A stretch of 64,000 nucleotides of DNA from Marivita lacus (GCF_014637725.1 NZ_BMFC01000009.1:1-64000); one strand, 5' to 3'. Counted from the stretch's first letter, positions 41,931 through 52,775 are shown. The notes: generated by a model not told the origin, from the letters alone. Numbers and translations: made by a program.

Positions 41931-42956
41931 CTATCGCCGCCCCAGCATCGCCAGCCGGATGAACGCCCGTTCCACGATCGCCAGCGCAGGTCCGTGCTGC
42001 CCGGCAGATCGCAGCGACAGGTCGGTCTCCAGCAGCATCTGCAACCCCTGTTCCAACCGGTACATGCCCCAACCCGACGCTTGCCGCGACATCCGATCCC
42101 GGCGCGGGCCAAAGACCGGCGGGCGCAACCGCCCCATGCCCTGCCCGACACCGCCGGGGTCTGACGCTGCCGTGTGCAGCGCCCGGAAATGTCGGGTCGC
42201 CATGATCAGCAGTGTCACCGCAGCCGTCCCCTGCGCTTCAAGCCGCGCCATCACCGGACCGATCTCTCCGATGCGGCCCTCAGCCACGATGTTGAGCACA
42301 TCGTCCAGATCGGCCTCGGTCGATCCCGGCGCGCAAAGCGACACCTCCTCCGGTGTCAGAGGTGCGGCATCCCCCAGCTTGTACAGCGCGATCTTCTCGA
42401 GCGCCTGGCGGAAATCCCCCGGATCGATCTCGCGCGACAGGGCGGTCAACATCTCCATCGCGGCGCCATCAGGCCGGGCCAGGCCCGCCCGCGTCAGTTC
42501 CGTCTCGATCTCGGCGCGACTGGGCGGGTCGTTGTACAAGGCCGCCGCATAGGCGTTGGAGTGTCCCTCGAACAGCTTGCGCAGGGCAGACTTGGCGGGC
42601 AATTGCCCCGCCGTGACGACGATCTGCGCATCGCCCTTCTGCCAATCCTCGACCGCCGCCGTGATCGGCTTGATCACCGTATCGTTTGCATCCTCGACAA
42701 AGGCCACGCGGGGGCCGGGAAAGAATCCCACAGACTTGATCGCATCGCCCAGCAGCGCTGGCTCCTTGCGCAGGTCCGCCGCCGGAATCCGCGTCAGTCT
42801 CATCTCGCCCTCGCCTTCGGGCCCGATCAACGCCGCGATCAGTTCCTGCCGCTTGAGCGCGACGCGCATCGCGTCTTCGCCATAGATCAGGACGCCGGTC
42901 CTGTCCCTGTCGGGCCGGGCGAAATAGCCCGAAGCGTCGCGCGGAGGCAGCTTCAT
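41931..42956 (-). CDS. holA: DNA polymerase III delta subunit
   Basis: A 341-aa clamp-loader subunit that opens the beta sliding clamp. Conserved points are GVLIYGEDAMRVALKRQEL near residue 21, FFPGPRVAFVEDAND near 77 and GMYRLEQGLQMLLETDLSLRSAG near the C-terminus. HolA is poorly conserved, but the gene order leuS-lptE-holA is widespread in alphaproteobacteria and supports the call. Its start overlaps the lptE stop by 4 nt. Confidence 0.9.
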   Translation of the reverse strand: MKLPPRDASGYFARPDRDRTGVLIYGEDAMRVALKRQELIAALIGPEGEGEMRLTRIPAADLRKEPALLGDAIKSVGFFPGPRVAFVEDANDTVIKPITAAVEDWQKGDAQIVVTAGQLPAKSALRKLFEGHSNAYAAALYNDPPSRAEIETELTRAGLARPDGAAMEMLTALSREIDPGDFRQALEKIALYKLGDAAPLTPEEVSLCAPGSTEADLDDVLNIVAEGRIGEIGPVMARLEAQGTAAVTLLIMATRHFRALHTAASDPGGVGQGMGRLRPPVFGPRRDRMSRQASGWGMYRLEQGLQMLLETDLSLRSAGQHGPALAIVERAFIRLAMLGRR

Positions 42957-43447
42957 GCGGGCAGGCCAGAGGCCGAAATGACCAGCCGGTCGACGATCTG
43001 ATCCGCGAGAATCACCATCAGACGCGCCGTGGCATCGCGTTCAGCCGCCAGGGTCGCAACTGTCGATCCGGTTGCAGAGAAGCCGGTGAAATCGCTCACG
43101 CGCCCCTGCCTCACGACGGTATCGCTCTGGGTATCGCGCAGGGCGAAATCCGCAACGCCCGTGACCTGGAACCGGTTGGTCGTGCCCTCGACCGAGGTGG
43201 CAAGCCCCTGCCGCTGGATCGTGGGTGTCACCGTCAGCACGTAGCGGCCACCGTCATTGCGCCCGAACCGGTCCTCGAGCCGCTGCGCGATCAGGAACCC
43301 GTCCCGCCGGTCAGGGGCGACCACGCGCAAATTGTCCTGCAAGACCGACGCACCGCCCTCTGGCCCGAAAGCGGGCGTGAACCCGCAGGCCGAGCCCGCG
43401 AGAAGCGCCGACAGCGCAAGAAGCATTCTGCGTCTATGCAACCACAT
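42953..43447 (-). CDS. lptE: LPS-assembly lipoprotein LptE
   Basis: A 164-aa outer-membrane lipoprotein with a signal ending in the lipobox LAGSACGF. LptE plugs the LptD barrel that inserts lipopolysaccharide. After the Cys come [15 protein letters not shown] and a later FAL...SDTVVRQG strand typical of alphaproteobacterial LptE. Its start lies inside the 3' end of leuS (14-nt overlap) and its stop overlaps holA, so the three genes are translated as a coupled unit. Confidence 0.9.
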   Translation of the reverse strand: MWLHRRRMLLALSALLAGSACGFTPAFGPEGGASVLQDNLRVVAPDRRDGFLIAQRLEDRFGRNDGGRYVLTVTPTIQRQGLATSVEGTTNRFQVTGVADFALRDTQSDTVVRQGRVSDFTGFSATGSTVATLAAERDATARLMVILADQIVDRLVISASGLPA

Positions 43448-46022
43448 TCACGATCCGACCCGGCACCACGATCACCTTCTTGGGGGCAGCGCCATCCAGC
43501 GCGCGTTTCACACCATCGGTCGCCAGCGCCAGCTTTTCAACCTCGGCCTTGTCCATATCCTTGGGCACGGTGATCTCGTCGCGGCGCTTGCCGTTCACCT
43601 GAATGGGCAGGGTCACGGTATCCTCGACCATCATCGCGGGATCGGCCACCGGCCAGGGCGCGTTGGCGACAAGGCCTTCGCCCCCCAGAAGCGCCCAGAT
43701 TTCCTCGGACAAATGCGGGGTCATCGGGGACATCAGCTGTGCCAGCGTCTTTGCCGCCTGCCGTTTCGCATCGGACCCGGCCTTGGATTTCGACAGGGCG
43801 TTGGTAAAGGCGTAAAGCCGCGCAATCGACGCGTTGAAGCCAAAGCTTTCAACCCCCAGCGTCACATCATGGATCGCCTTGTGCATCTCGCGCAGGAGCG
43901 CTTCATCGTCCCCGGTTGGGGCGTTTTCAGCTTCAGCCACCTCGGCCGCGATGCGGTAGACCCGGCCCAGATGGCGCGCCGCAGCTTCGGCACCAGAGGC
44001 GGTCCATTCCACGTCCCGCTCGGGGGGCGAGTCGGACAGCACGAACCAGCGCGCGGTGTCGGCGCCGTATTGCTGGATGATGGCAACCGGATCGACCACG
44101 TTGTTCTTGGATTTCGACATCTTGGCCGAGGGGATGATCGCGACCTCGGTTCCGTCTTTCAGGAAACCCTTGCCCTCGCGCAGCTCCACATCCTCCGGGT
44201 AGTGATAGACCGGACGGCCATCCGCACCCTTGGTCTGGTAGATCGCGTGCGTGACCATGCCCTGCGTAAACAGCGCATTGAACGGCTCCTTGCACTTTTC
44301 CGGCAGGTGCCCGGTGATGTGCATCGCCCGCGCAAAGAACCGCGAATAGAGCAGGTGCAGGATCGCGTGTTCGATACCGCCGATATACTGGTCGACATTC
44401 ATCCAGTACTCCGCATCCGCCATATCCGTCGGCGTGTCGGCACGTGGCGCGGTGAAGCGGGCAAAGTACCAGCTTGAGTCGACAAAGGTGTCCATCGTGT
44501 CGGTCTCGCGCTTGGCAGGCTGACCGCAGGACGGGCACTGGCAGTTGCGCCACGACGGGTGACGGTCCAGCGGATTGCCCGGAACACCGAAATCAATCGG
44601 CGTGCCATCCTCGTCATAGGGCAGAGCGATGGGCAGGTTTTCCTGTTTCTCCGGCACAACGCCGCAGGCGTCGCAATGCACCACCGGGATCGGGCAGCCC
44701 CAATAGCGCTGGCGCGACAGGCCCCAGTCGCGCAGGCGGAACTTGGTCACGCCGTGGCCAACGCCGTTGGTCTCGCAAAAGTCGATGGCCGCATCGATCG
44801 CCGCGTTCCCGGTCTGCGCTTCCTCGCCGGCAAAGCCGTTGATGTAACGCACGGTTTCCGGCTTGGGCGGCACATAGGCCGGGCCACCGTCTTCGGGCGG
44901 AATAAAGGTGCCTTCCTCGCCCATCGCGGGGACAAAGGTGCTCTTCACCGGCAGGTCGTATTTGCGCGCGAAATCCAGATCGCGCTGGTCATGCGCCGGG
45001 CATCCGAAGATCGCGCCGGTGCCGTAATCCATCAGGATGAAATTGGCCACATACACCGGCAACTCCCACGCCGTATCAAACGGATGGCGCACCCGCAGGC
45101 CGGTGTCGTAGCCGCGTTTCTCGGCCTTCTCCAGCGCCTCTTCGGTGGTGCCCCCCTTGCGGCATTCAGCGTTGAACGCGGCCAGTTCGGCATTGTCCTT
45201 TTCCAGATGCTTCGCCAGCGGATGATCCGGCGAGATCCCGACAAACGAGGCACCCATCAGCGTGTCGGGACGGGTTGTATAGACCTCGATCCGGTCATGG
45301 CCCTCGGGCCCGTCAATCGTCGAGAACCCGAATTGCAGTCCGCGCGACTTGCCGATCCAGTTGGCCTGCATCAGCTTGACCTTGGCGGGCCAGTCATCCA
45401 GCCCGTCCAGCGCATCAAGCAGTTCTTCCGACATGTCGGAGATCTTGAAGAACCACTGCGTCAGCTCGCGCCGTTCCACCTCGGCGCCCGACCGCCAGCC
45501 CTTGCCGTCGATCACCTGCTCATTCGCCAGAACGGTCATGTCGACCGGATCCCAGTTCACCACCGCGTTCTTGCGGTAGACCAGACCGGCCTTGAGCATG
45601 TCGAGAAACAGCGCCTGCTGCTGGCCGTAATATTCCGGATCGCAGGTCGCGAACATGCGTGACCAGTCGAGGCCGAATCCCAGCGGTTTCATCTGGCTGA
45701 CCATCGTGTCAATGTTGGAATAGGTCCAGTCCTTGGGGTGCCCACCCGACGCCATCGCCGCGTTTTCTGCCGGCATTCCGAAGGCATCGAACCCCATCGG
45801 GTGCAGCACATTATGCCCGGTCGACTGCTTGTAGCGCGCGATCACGTCGCCCATCGTGTAGTTGCGCACATGGCCGATATGGATGCGCCCCGACGGGTAG
45901 GGGAACATTTCCAGCACGTAGTATTTCGGCTTGTCGTCCGACCGCACGGCGCGGAACGTTTCATTCTCTTCCCAGACGGCCTGCCATTTGGGTTCGATGA
46001 CAGAGGGGTCATAACGCGACAT
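43434..46022 (-). CDS. leuS: Leucine-tRNA ligase
   Basis: An 862-aa class I aminoacyl-tRNA synthetase that charges tRNA-Leu. The HIGH-type motif is [15 protein letters not shown] (near residues 40-54) and the KMSKS loop [13 protein letters not shown] near 632. The editing CP1 domain spans about 225-420 with [22 protein letters not shown]. Zinc-ribbon cysteines (CPSCG, CDACG) are present. Start 46022 begins [14 protein letters not shown], the family N-terminus. lptE and holA follow in overlap. Confidence 0.96.
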   Translation of the reverse strand: MSRYDPSVIEPKWQAVWEENETFRAVRSDDKPKYYVLEMFPYPSGRIHIGHVRNYTMGDVIARYKQSTGHNVLHPMGFDAFGMPAENAAMASGGHPKDWTYSNIDTMVSQMKPLGFGLDWSRMFATCDPEYYGQQQALFLDMLKAGLVYRKNAVVNWDPVDMTVLANEQVIDGKGWRSGAEVERRELTQWFFKISDMSEELLDALDGLDDWPAKVKLMQANWIGKSRGLQFGFSTIDGPEGHDRIEVYTTRPDTLMGASFVGISPDHPLAKHLEKDNAELAAFNAECRKGGTTEEALEKAEKRGYDTGLRVRHPFDTAWELPVYVANFILMDYGTGAIFGCPAHDQRDLDFARKYDLPVKSTFVPAMGEEGTFIPPEDGGPAYVPPKPETVRYINGFAGEEAQTGNAAIDAAIDFCETNGVGHGVTKFRLRDWGLSRQRYWGCPIPVVHCDACGVVPEKQENLPIALPYDEDGTPIDFGVPGNPLDRHPSWRNCQCPSCGQPAKRETDTMDTFVDSSWYFARFTAPRADTPTDMADAEYWMNVDQYIGGIEHAILHLLYSRFFARAMHITGHLPEKCKEPFNALFTQGMVTHAIYQTKGADGRPVYHYPEDVELREGKGFLKDGTEVAIIPSAKMSKSKNNVVDPVAIIQQYGADTARWFVLSDSPPERDVEWTASGAEAAARHLGRVYRIAAEVAEAENAPTGDDEALLREMHKAIHDVTLGVESFGFNASIARLYAFTNALSKSKAGSDAKRQAAKTLAQLMSPMTPHLSEEIWALLGGEGLVANAPWPVADPAMMVEDTVTLPIQVNGKRRDEITVPKDMDKAEVEKLALATDGVKRALDGAAPKKVIVVPGRIVNVVA

Positions 46023-46170
46023 GAAATGTGTCCTTCGGGTGTGCAGTGTGTGTTGGCAGGGTGATAGGCCGATGCCGCAGGATCGTCCAGTCCTGCCCCC
46101 ATCTGCGCCATTGTGATGCCGGATTTTTGCGGTCATACCCATGAAAACCAACGGCAAGACGTGCGGGCTG

Positions 46171-47433
46171 ATGAAGATACTCCTGATCCACCAGAACTTT
46201 CCCGCACAATTCAAGCATCTCGGCCCCGCGCTTGCGGACCGCGGCGATCAGGTCGTCGTACTGACTCCCAAGGTCAAGGAAACGACCAAGTGGAAGGGCA
46301 TCACCGTCCTGCCCTATGCCGTCAAGGGATCAACGACTCAGGGCATCCATCCTTGGTTGGCGGATTTCGAGACCAAGCTGCTGCGCGGCACAAGCTGTCA
46401 CGACGCGGCGCTGGCGCTGAAAGAGCGGCGCTTTGATCCCGACGTGATCCTCGCGCATCACGGCTGGGGGGAAAGCCTGTTTCTCAAGGATGTCTGGCCC
46501 GACGCGCGGCTTGGCCTCTACTGCGAACTCTACCACCGCTCCGGCAAGGCCGAGACCGGCTTCGACCCCGAATTTCCAAGCGCGACGCCCGGCCGCGACC
46601 CGCTGCGCCTGCGGTTGAAGAACATCAACAACCGCCTGCACGAAGAGGTGATGGATGCCGGAATCAGCCCGACGCAGTTTCAGGCGGGCACCTATCCCGA
46701 CAGCTACCAGTCGCGCATCACGATCTGCCATGACGGTGTCGACACCGACGCGATCAACGCCAATCCCGAGGCGGTGCTGACCCTGCCGGACGGCAGGACG
46801 CTCACCCGCAGGGACGAGGTGATCACCTTCATCAATCGCAACCTCGAACCCTATCGCGGTTATCACCGCTTCATGCGCGCCCTGCCGGAACTGCTGCGAC
46901 GCCGCCCGAATGCGCAGGTGGTGCTGCTGGGAGGCGACGAAACCAGCTATGGCGCAAAGCCCCCCGCAGGCCAGACATGGAAGCAGATCTTCATCGACGA
47001 GGTGCGCGGCCAGATTCCCGATGCCGACTGGGCCCGCGTGCATTTCCTTGGTCGCGTCCCCTACCCGACATTCCTGTCGATGATCCAGGTCAGCACGGTG
47101 CATGTCTACCTGACCTACCCTTTCGTGCTCTCGTGGTCCCTGATCGAGGCGATGAGCGCGAAATGCGCCATCGTCGCCTCCGACACGGCACCGGTGCGAG
47201 AAGCGATCATCAGCGGCCAGACCGGCGTGCTGGTCGATTTCTTCGATCAGGAAAACCTGATTGCGGAAACCTGCGCCCTGCTCGACTCACCTGAACGGCG
47301 GGACTTCCTCGGGTCGAATGCGCGTCGATTCGCACGCGAACGATACGACCTCAAACGGGTCTGCCTGCCGCGACAACTCAAATGGGTGGACGATTTGTCT
47401 GCAGCCTACCCGGTCAGACACCCCAGAGACTGA
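46171..47433 (+). CDS. Glycosyltransferase family 4-like protein
   Basis: A 420-aa GT-B fold sugar transferase. The opening [33 protein letters not shown] is typical of GT4 proteins. The C-terminal domain has the donor-binding [48 protein letters not shown], with its E-A-M-S signature near residue 330. A role in exopolysaccharide or LPS synthesis is plausible given the nearby surface genes; acceptor and sugar are unknown. ATG 46171 and ATG 46141 are both possible. Confidence 0.85.
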   Translation: MKILLIHQNFPAQFKHLGPALADRGDQVVVLTPKVKETTKWKGITVLPYAVKGSTTQGIHPWLADFETKLLRGTSCHDAALALKERRFDPDVILAHHGWGESLFLKDVWPDARLGLYCELYHRSGKAETGFDPEFPSATPGRDPLRLRLKNINNRLHEEVMDAGISPTQFQAGTYPDSYQSRITICHDGVDTDAINANPEAVLTLPDGRTLTRRDEVITFINRNLEPYRGYHRFMRALPELLRRRPNAQVVLLGGDETSYGAKPPAGQTWKQIFIDEVRGQIPDADWARVHFLGRVPYPTFLSMIQVSTVHVYLTYPFVLSWSLIEAMSAKCAIVASDTAPVREAIISGQTGVLVDFFDQENLIAETCALLDSPERRDFLGSNARRFARERYDLKRVCLPRQLKWVDDLSAAYPVRHPRD

Positions 47434-47459
47434 CCTTCGTTCGGTTATCGAACCTGAGT

Positions 47460-47972
47460 TCAGAGCCGGCTGTCCTGCTGGCGCAACTGGCGGGCCCGCG
47501 TGAGGATCGCATCCTCGACCGCCCGCACCGTTGCCCCACTGGCCGGACCCGACCGCGTCATCAACGCAAGGTTCAAAGACCGCGCATCAAGCGCCGGGTC
47601 GTTTACCAGAATCGTCGCACGGTAGGCCTGACCACCGCCCGGAGGCGTGCCAAAACCGGTTGTGATCACACCGGTAAAGGGATCGACCGACTCGACCGGC
47701 AGGAAATCTAGCGTTTCGAGAGCGGCGTTCCAGATGTACTTGTTGACCGCACCCAATTCGCCCGCATCGCCGCGCGACCGGAAAAGATCAGCCAGCGTCG
47801 AGGTCGGAGCGCGCCGGTTCCGGTTCTGATACACGGTCTCTTCGACAATGTCGGCGGCGGGCGGTGTCTCGACCGGGTCTCGATCGGCGCGCGCCCCGAA
47901 AAAACCGCATCCCGACACAAACGCAGCCATAAGAACAATGCCTGAAACGGTCCTGAAACGTGTAAGGTCCAT
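47460..47972 (-). CDS. DUF3576 lipoprotein
   Basis: A 170-aa predicted lipoprotein with lipobox FVSGCGFF (Cys near residue 22). The mature part includes VNKYIWNAALETLDFLPVESVDPFTGVITTGF and a late RQLRQQDSRL, which identify DUF3576. Family members occur across alphaproteobacteria and may work at the envelope; function unknown. It is convergent with the glycosyltransferase (26 nt gap) and divergent from the porin. Confidence 0.87.
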   Translation of the reverse strand: MDLTRFRTVSGIVLMAAFVSGCGFFGARADRDPVETPPAADIVEETVYQNRNRRAPTSTLADLFRSRGDAGELGAVNKYIWNAALETLDFLPVESVDPFTGVITTGFGTPPGGGQAYRATILVNDPALDARSLNLALMTRSGPASGATVRAVEDAILTRARQLRQQDSRL

Positions 47973-48248
47973 AGAAGACTGCCCTCAATTGCCTGTTTGC
48001 CTTGTGATGTGCATACAAGCCGATCCCAATCACGACAAGCCGAACTTGATCCCAATGCAATAAGGCCGTGATCTTTCAACGGGAAAGGCCGCCCAAAAGG
48101 CTTGTGGCAAATCAGCATCACAGAAGGCGAAGTTGCCAGAGGGCCGGTCGCGTTGCTTGCAAACCCGCCCCCCCAAAGAGCATAGAGTTTCCAGCTAATC
48201 CGGACCACCCGGTTTGGTACGCGCCTTACGAACACATGAGGGAAAAAC

Positions 48249-49244
48249 ATGAAAACTCTTCTTCTTGCTTCCACAGCTCTGGTTGCAACTGCTGGCCTGG
48301 CCGCAGCCGAAGTCAGAATCCTTGGTACCGCTGAACTGGGTATCTTTCAGAACGAAAACGGTTCGGGCGATGGCTCTTCCGGCGATCTGAGCAAAGTCCG
48401 CGTCTTCTCCGACATCGACGTGACATTCGCGATGACCGGCGAAGCCGACAACGGCCTGTCGTTCGGTGCGTCCATCGATCTGGACGAAGTGGCCAACTCT
48501 GGCGGCGCAACTGATGGCGACCTGCAAGACGCCGCTCGCCTGCCCGACTCGTTCATCTTCCTGGCATTTGGCCCGGCACGTTTGACCGTTGGTGACACCG
48601 ATTCCGCGTTTGACGCTCGTCTGACCGAAACCGCCATCGGCGGCGCGATCAACGACGATCACACCGTGCACCCGGGCTACAACGGCAACTCCGGCCTGGA
48701 CGAAATCTACGGCGGCCAGGAAATCCGTATGGATTACTCGTTCGACGCCTTCACCGGCTCGATCTCCGTGTCCCCCGACCGTAACGCCACCGACTTCGAC
48801 ATGGCATACGCCCTGGGTGCATCGTACAACCTCGAACTGGCAGGTCTCGACCTCGGTCTGGGCTTCGGCTACCAGAAAGTCGACGAAGCCGCTTCTTTGT
48901 ACGACACACGCGTCGGCCTGAGCGCATCGACAACGTTCGCCAATGGCATCACAGCCATCGTGAACTACACACACTTGTCCGATGACACCACCGGCGGTGC
49001 AGACGATGGCAGCCATTACGGCCTTGGCCTTGGCTACACCATGAACGCCCTGACGATCGGCGTGAACTACGGTGAGTATGATTTCGACGATGCATTCGCA
49101 GCTGACCGCAGCGGTTACGGCCTCGCAGCCAACTACGATCTGGGTGGCGGTCTCTCCGCACAGCTGGGTTACGGCGGTGGCGACATCGACGGCGCAGCAG
49201 ACTACGAGGACACGTTCTCCCTCGGTCTGTCGATGAGCTTCTAA
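48249..49244 (+). CDS. Outer-membrane porin
   Basis: A 331-aa Gram-negative porin of the Rhodobacterales type. A signal peptide (MKTLLLASTALVATAGLAAA) precedes alternating amphipathic beta strands, many Gly/Asp-rich loops, and a C-terminal strand ending TFSLGLSMSF with the terminal Phe needed for barrel insertion. It would let small solutes cross the outer membrane. Codon use is more uniform than in the neighbours, as expected for a highly expressed gene. GAGGGAA stands before the start and a strong terminator follows. Confidence 0.92.
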   Translation: MKTLLLASTALVATAGLAAAEVRILGTAELGIFQNENGSGDGSSGDLSKVRVFSDIDVTFAMTGEADNGLSFGASIDLDEVANSGGATDGDLQDAARLPDSFIFLAFGPARLTVGDTDSAFDARLTETAIGGAINDDHTVHPGYNGNSGLDEIYGGQEIRMDYSFDAFTGSISVSPDRNATDFDMAYALGASYNLELAGLDLGLGFGYQKVDEAASLYDTRVGLSASTTFANGITAIVNYTHLSDDTTGGADDGSHYGLGLGYTMNALTIGVNYGEYDFDDAFAADRSGYGLAANYDLGGGLSAQLGYGGGDIDGAADYEDTFSLGLSMSF

Positions 49245-49270
49245 TAGCTCATAACCAGATTTGGTTAGGG

Positions 49271-49302
49271 AAAGAGCGGGCCTTGTGCCCGCTCTTTTCT
49301 TT
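49271..49302 (+). terminator. Intrinsic terminator of the porin gene
   Basis: An 11-bp stem (49271-49281 with 49287-49297) and a CTTGT loop are followed by TTTTCTTTT. It stands 27 nt after the porin stop. Confidence 0.92.
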
Positions 49303-49345
49303 TGTGCCACTGCCAAGTAGCTAAGGGCAAAAGGCGAAGGCTCAG

Positions 49346-50815
49346 ATGCAGACCAACCCGGTTCACGCGATCAAGACAACCTATGACAAGGCTCTGGCCT
49401 TGGCCCGACAGGGGGATCTGTCGCAAGCGGCAGGTCTTCTCGACGGTCTTGCGCTTCAGGCGCCCACCCTGCCCGAAATCCACTACCAGCGCGCCCGCAT
49501 CGCGGCCCGTCTTGGCGATCAGGACAAGCGCCTGTCATCCATTGACCGCGCCGTCGATCTGAGGCCCGCAGACCCCACCCTGCTGACCGAAGCGGTTGCC
49601 GCGCATTCCGCCGCAGCCCGGCACGACACGGTGCTGTCGCTCTATGACCGGCTCATCGCGCTTGATCCGACGGCCATCAAACCGCAGGCGGAAAAAGCGC
49701 TCTACCTGCAGACCGCCGGACAGTTCGACGCCTCGGAAAAGCTGTTGCGCAAGCTTCAGAAGAAACACCCGCACGAGGCCGAACTCTACCGCATGCTGGC
49801 AACCACGATCCGCATTCAACCCAACGATCCGATGATCGGGGCGATGCGGCGGCTGGCCAACCATCCCCGCCTGTCCACCGCCGGGCGCATGCATGTCAAT
49901 TTCGCGCTCGCCAAGGCGATGGAGGACACCAGGACCACGGCCAAGGTGTTCCCGCATCTGCATCTGGCCAACGCGGCACAGGCTGCGCTTTGGCCCGACG
50001 ATGCCGCAGCCCGGAATACGGAATGGAATGGCGTCGTTGCTGCTCAGGACGGCCTGAGCCCGGTCACGTCGAGCACCGGCACCGATCCTGCCCTTGTCTT
50101 CGTGACGGGCCTTCCGCGCTCGGGTACCACGCTGGTCGAGCAGATCATCGCAAGCCACAGCAAGGTGCAGGCAGGTGGTGAAATGGCCACCGCCCTCCGG
50201 ACCGCCTATGCCCTCTTTGGATCAGGGGCCGACATGCGGCCCCTTGCACAGGAACCGCAGGGCACCCTGTCCGAGTTTGCAAACCGTCTGATGTCGGCCC
50301 TGCACCCTTTTGCAAACCCTGCAAAGCCGGTTCTCACCGACAAATCCATCATGGCTTTCCTGATTTACGGCCTGCTACATGCGACCCTGCCCAACGCAAG
50401 GTTCATCGTCGTCCACCGCGACCCGCGCGACATCGCGCTGTCGATCTACAAGAACCATTTCAACGGTGGCACCCATCGCTATGCCAACGACCTTGCCGCC
50501 ATCGCCGAGGTGATCAAATCCTTCCGCCGGATCATTGCCCATTGGCGCGCAATCCTGCCCGACCGGTTTGTCGAACTGCGCTACGAAGATCTCGTGGCCG
50601 ATCCCGAAACACAGTCGCGGCACCTCATTGCAGCCGCTGGCCTCGACTGGGAGGATCAGTGCCTTAAGTTCCACGAAAAGGGCGGAACGGTCAAAACCCT
50701 CAGCCTGCATCAAGTGCGCCAACCGATTTACCAAAGCTCTGCTGCTGCATGGCGTCGCTACGAGAGCGATCTGCAGCCCTTCATCGACGCCTGGGGAGAC
50801 ACACCATGGGATTGA
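49346..50815 (+). CDS. TPR-containing sulfotransferase family protein
   Basis: A 489-aa protein. The first ~190 residues form about three to four TPR-like helix pairs (such as ALALARQGDLSQAAGLLDGL). The rest is a sulfotransferase domain with the PAPS 5'-phosphosulfate loop VFVTGLPRSGTTLVEQIIASH near residue 252, the 3'-phosphate-binding IVVHRDPRDIALSIYKNHF near 355, and LRYEDLVADPE. It should transfer sulfate to a hydroxyl or amine of a glycan, lipid or protein. TPR parts suggest a protein partner. The stop overlaps the YggS-type start by 10 nt. Confidence 0.87.
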   Translation: MQTNPVHAIKTTYDKALALARQGDLSQAAGLLDGLALQAPTLPEIHYQRARIAARLGDQDKRLSSIDRAVDLRPADPTLLTEAVAAHSAAARHDTVLSLYDRLIALDPTAIKPQAEKALYLQTAGQFDASEKLLRKLQKKHPHEAELYRMLATTIRIQPNDPMIGAMRRLANHPRLSTAGRMHVNFALAKAMEDTRTTAKVFPHLHLANAAQAALWPDDAAARNTEWNGVVAAQDGLSPVTSSTGTDPALVFVTGLPRSGTTLVEQIIASHSKVQAGGEMATALRTAYALFGSGADMRPLAQEPQGTLSEFANRLMSALHPFANPAKPVLTDKSIMAFLIYGLLHATLPNARFIVVHRDPRDIALSIYKNHFNGGTHRYANDLAAIAEVIKSFRRIIAHWRAILPDRFVELRYEDLVADPETQSRHLIAAAGLDWEDQCLKFHEKGGTVKTLSLHQVRQPIYQSSAAAWRRYESDLQPFIDAWGDTPWD

Positions 50816-51465
50816 CCGACATCACCACCCGCATCGCCAAGGCCGCCAAGGCTGCCGACCGTGACCCCTCAGAGATCGCGCTCATCGCCGTCTCCAAGGT
50901 GCAACCCAACGAACGGGTTGAGGCTGTTCTCAAGGAAGGGCATCGCTGTTTCGGGGAAAACCGCGTGCAGGAGGCCGCAGGCAAATGGCCCACATTCCGC
51001 GAGACCTATGACGGCATTGATCTGCACCTGATCGGCCCGCTGCAAAGCAACAAGTCCCGTCAGGCGTTCGAGCTCTTCGATATGATCCACACGCTGGACC
51101 GCCCCAAGCTGGCGCAGACCTTTGCCCGACTGGCGCAGGAAATGGGCTCCTGCCCACAACTCTTCATTCAGGTGAACACAGGCGAAGAGCCGCAGAAGGC
51201 CGGGATCACGCCAGCCGAGACCGACGCCTTTGTCGCGGAATGCCGGTCGCTCGATCTGCCTGTGACGGGGCTGATGTGCATTCCGCCCGTAGACGAGACT
51301 CCCTCCCTGCACTTCGCTCTGTTGCAAAAGATGGCCGAGCGGAACGGGCTGTCGCAACTGTCCATGGGAATGAGCGATGATTTCGAGCAGGCCATTGCCT
51401 TTGGGGCCACCCATATCCGCGTTGGGTCTGCCCTCTTCGGGGCACGCGTTCCGCCTGCGGAGTGA
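50806..51465 (+). CDS. YggS/PLPBP family pyridoxal phosphate homeostasis protein
   Basis: A 219-aa alanine racemase-like TIM barrel that binds PLP and helps hold PLP balance. The PLP lysine is in LIAVSKVQPNERV near residue 31. The conserved blocks FGENRVQEA, LHLIGPLQSNKSR, QVNTGEEPQKAGI and SMGMSDDFEQAI...THIRVGSALFG are all visible. Start at 50806 lies in the 3' end of the sulfotransferase gene. Confidence 0.93.
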   Translation: MGLTDITTRIAKAAKAADRDPSEIALIAVSKVQPNERVEAVLKEGHRCFGENRVQEAAGKWPTFRETYDGIDLHLIGPLQSNKSRQAFELFDMIHTLDRPKLAQTFARLAQEMGSCPQLFIQVNTGEEPQKAGITPAETDAFVAECRSLDLPVTGLMCIPPVDETPSLHFALLQKMAERNGLSQLSMGMSDDFEQAIAFGATHIRVGSALFGARVPPAE

Positions 51466-51473
51466 CGCGCACG

Positions 51474-51512
51474 TTTTCCGTCAGCGAAAAACATGAATGC
51501 GTTGACGCATTC
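51474..51512. repeat. Two-hairpin intergenic element
   Basis: TTTTC (51474-51478) pairs with GAAAA (51486-51490), and GAATGCGT (51495-51502) pairs with ACGCATTC (51505-51512) around TG. The second hairpin has the same ATGCGT-NN-ACGCAT core as the one at 2825. Here the two hairpins come in the opposite order. It lies between the YggS-type and b-subunit stops. Confidence 0.5.
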
Positions 51513-51521
51513 AAATTCACC

Positions 51522-51548
51522 AAAAAAAAGCCCCGGAAAAACCGGGGC
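51522..51548 (-). terminator. Intrinsic terminator of the ATP synthase F0 operon
   Basis: GCCCCGG (51530-51536) pairs with CCGGGGC (51542-51548) around five A residues. On the minus strand eight T residues follow (51529-51522). It stands about 27 nt after the b-subunit stop. Confidence 0.92.
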
Positions 51549-51574
51549 CTTTGAACTCGCCATTCAGCGCGAGA

Positions 51575-52147
51575 CTAGTGCAGCTTCTGCCCGACTTCTG
51601 CAATCGCATCGTCGATGCTCTTTGCGGCGTCCTTGTCGGTCATCTGCTTGGCGATAACGTCACGCGCCGCCTCGATGGCCACGGCGATCGCACGGTCGCG
51701 CACTTCCTTGATGGCGCCGGCCTGCGCAGATGCGATCTGGTCTTCAGCAGCGGCGATGCGACGGGCGATGGATTTCTCCAGGTCCGCTTTTGCCTGCTCC
51801 CCGGCCAGGACAGCTTCGTCCTTGGCATGAGCGACGATCCGGTCCGCCTGCTCCTGAACTTCGCGCTGACGACGCTCATAGGTGGCCAGCAGCGCCTGCG
51901 CCTCGTCGCGCAATGCCTTGGCTTCGTCCAGATCGTTGCGGATGCCTTCGGCGCGCTTGTCCAGCATGCCCATCAGCAACGACGGCACCTTGAAATACAC
52001 CAGGATACCGATGAACAGAACGAAGCCGATGGTCACGATGAAATCGGTATTCGCCAACGAGAAGAACGGCTTGCCCGTTGCGGCCAGCGCGGGGCTGGCC
52101 ATCAGGGTTGCGGCGGCAATGGTCATGATACGTTGCATATCGCTCAC
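51575..52147 (-). CDS. atpF: ATP synthase F0 subunit b
   Basis: A 190-aa peripheral stalk subunit. It has an N-terminal hydrophobic stretch that may be a cleaved leader ([13 protein letters not shown]), then a membrane helix [22 protein letters not shown] (about 34-55) and a long charged coiled coil to the C-terminus. It links F0 to the F1 head. Its start overlaps the b' stop by 4 nt. It is the last gene of the operon. Confidence 0.92.
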   Translation of the reverse strand: MSDMQRIMTIAAATLMASPALAATGKPFFSLANTDFIVTIGFVLFIGILVYFKVPSLLMGMLDKRAEGIRNDLDEAKALRDEAQALLATYERRQREVQEQADRIVAHAKDEAVLAGEQAKADLEKSIARRIAAAEDQIASAQAGAIKEVRDRAIAVAIEAARDVIAKQMTDKDAAKSIDDAIAEVGQKLH

Positions 52148-52689
52148 CCCTTGATCTGTGCGTCTACGGCAGCGGCGACAGTGGCGTCATCCGCCTGTCC
52201 ACCAAGGGCTGCCACGATGGCGCCCGCCGTATCTTTCGCCACGGCTTCGACGCTTTCCACGGCCGATGCACGGATGTCCGAAATCGCCTTCTCGGATTCC
52301 GCGGCCTTGGCGGCGATCTCGGCATCTGCCTTGGCAATCGCCTTTTCCAGTTCGACCTGCATTTCGGCCTTGTTCCGTGCAATGATCTCCTGCGCCTGCG
52401 CGCGGGCATCTGCGAGGGCCTTGTTGTAGGCCTCTTCGGCCTCCACGGCTTTCTGCTTGAGATCTTCAGCAGCCGCGAGGTCGTTCGTGATCGTGCCTTG
52501 TCGTTCCGCCAGAACCGTCGCAATGCGCGGCAGAGCGATCCGGGACAGGACAAAGTAAATCGCGACGAGCGCGATCAGAAGCCAGAAAATCTGGTTCGGC
52601 ATCCAGTCGACGCACAGCTGCGGCATACCGATGGCGCTGCCATCCGGACCCACACATGCGCTGGCTGTACCAGTGGTTTCGGTCGCCAT
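52144..52689 (-). CDS. ATP synthase F0 subunit b'
   Basis: A 181-aa second stalk subunit, found in phototrophs and many alphaproteobacteria in place of a b homodimer. One membrane helix [24 protein letters not shown] (about 33-56) is followed by a long Ala/Glu/Lys coiled coil. It lies between the c and b genes and overlaps the latter. The heterodimeric stalk b/b' supports the alphaproteobacterial assignment. Confidence 0.92.
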   Translation of the reverse strand: MATETTGTASACVGPDGSAIGMPQLCVDWMPNQIFWLLIALVAIYFVLSRIALPRIATVLAERQGTITNDLAAAEDLKQKAVEAEEAYNKALADARAQAQEIIARNKAEMQVELEKAIAKADAEIAAKAAESEKAISDIRASAVESVEAVAKDTAGAIVAALGGQADDATVAAAVDAQIKG

Positions 52690-52775
52690 GTCGTCCTCCG
52701 TCGGAACTTGTCGTTACATCGGGCGGGCCGCGTGATCACGGCACCGCCCGCGCGTAAGGATATAAAGTCCGAAGC

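Noticed and set aside
39529-42552. Very long (1007-codon) open frame antisense to formate dehydrogenase, GST and holA
   Set aside because: It is a shadow of high-GC codon bias: the three minus-strand genes have complete conserved motifs, while the antisense translation is Arg/His/Gly-rich with no recognisable domain.
48195-49316. 373-codon minus-strand frame covering the porin
   Set aside because: The porin has a signal peptide, C-terminal Phe, ribosome site and terminator. The antisense frame is open because of the porin's biased codons and is Cys/Val-rich without a family.
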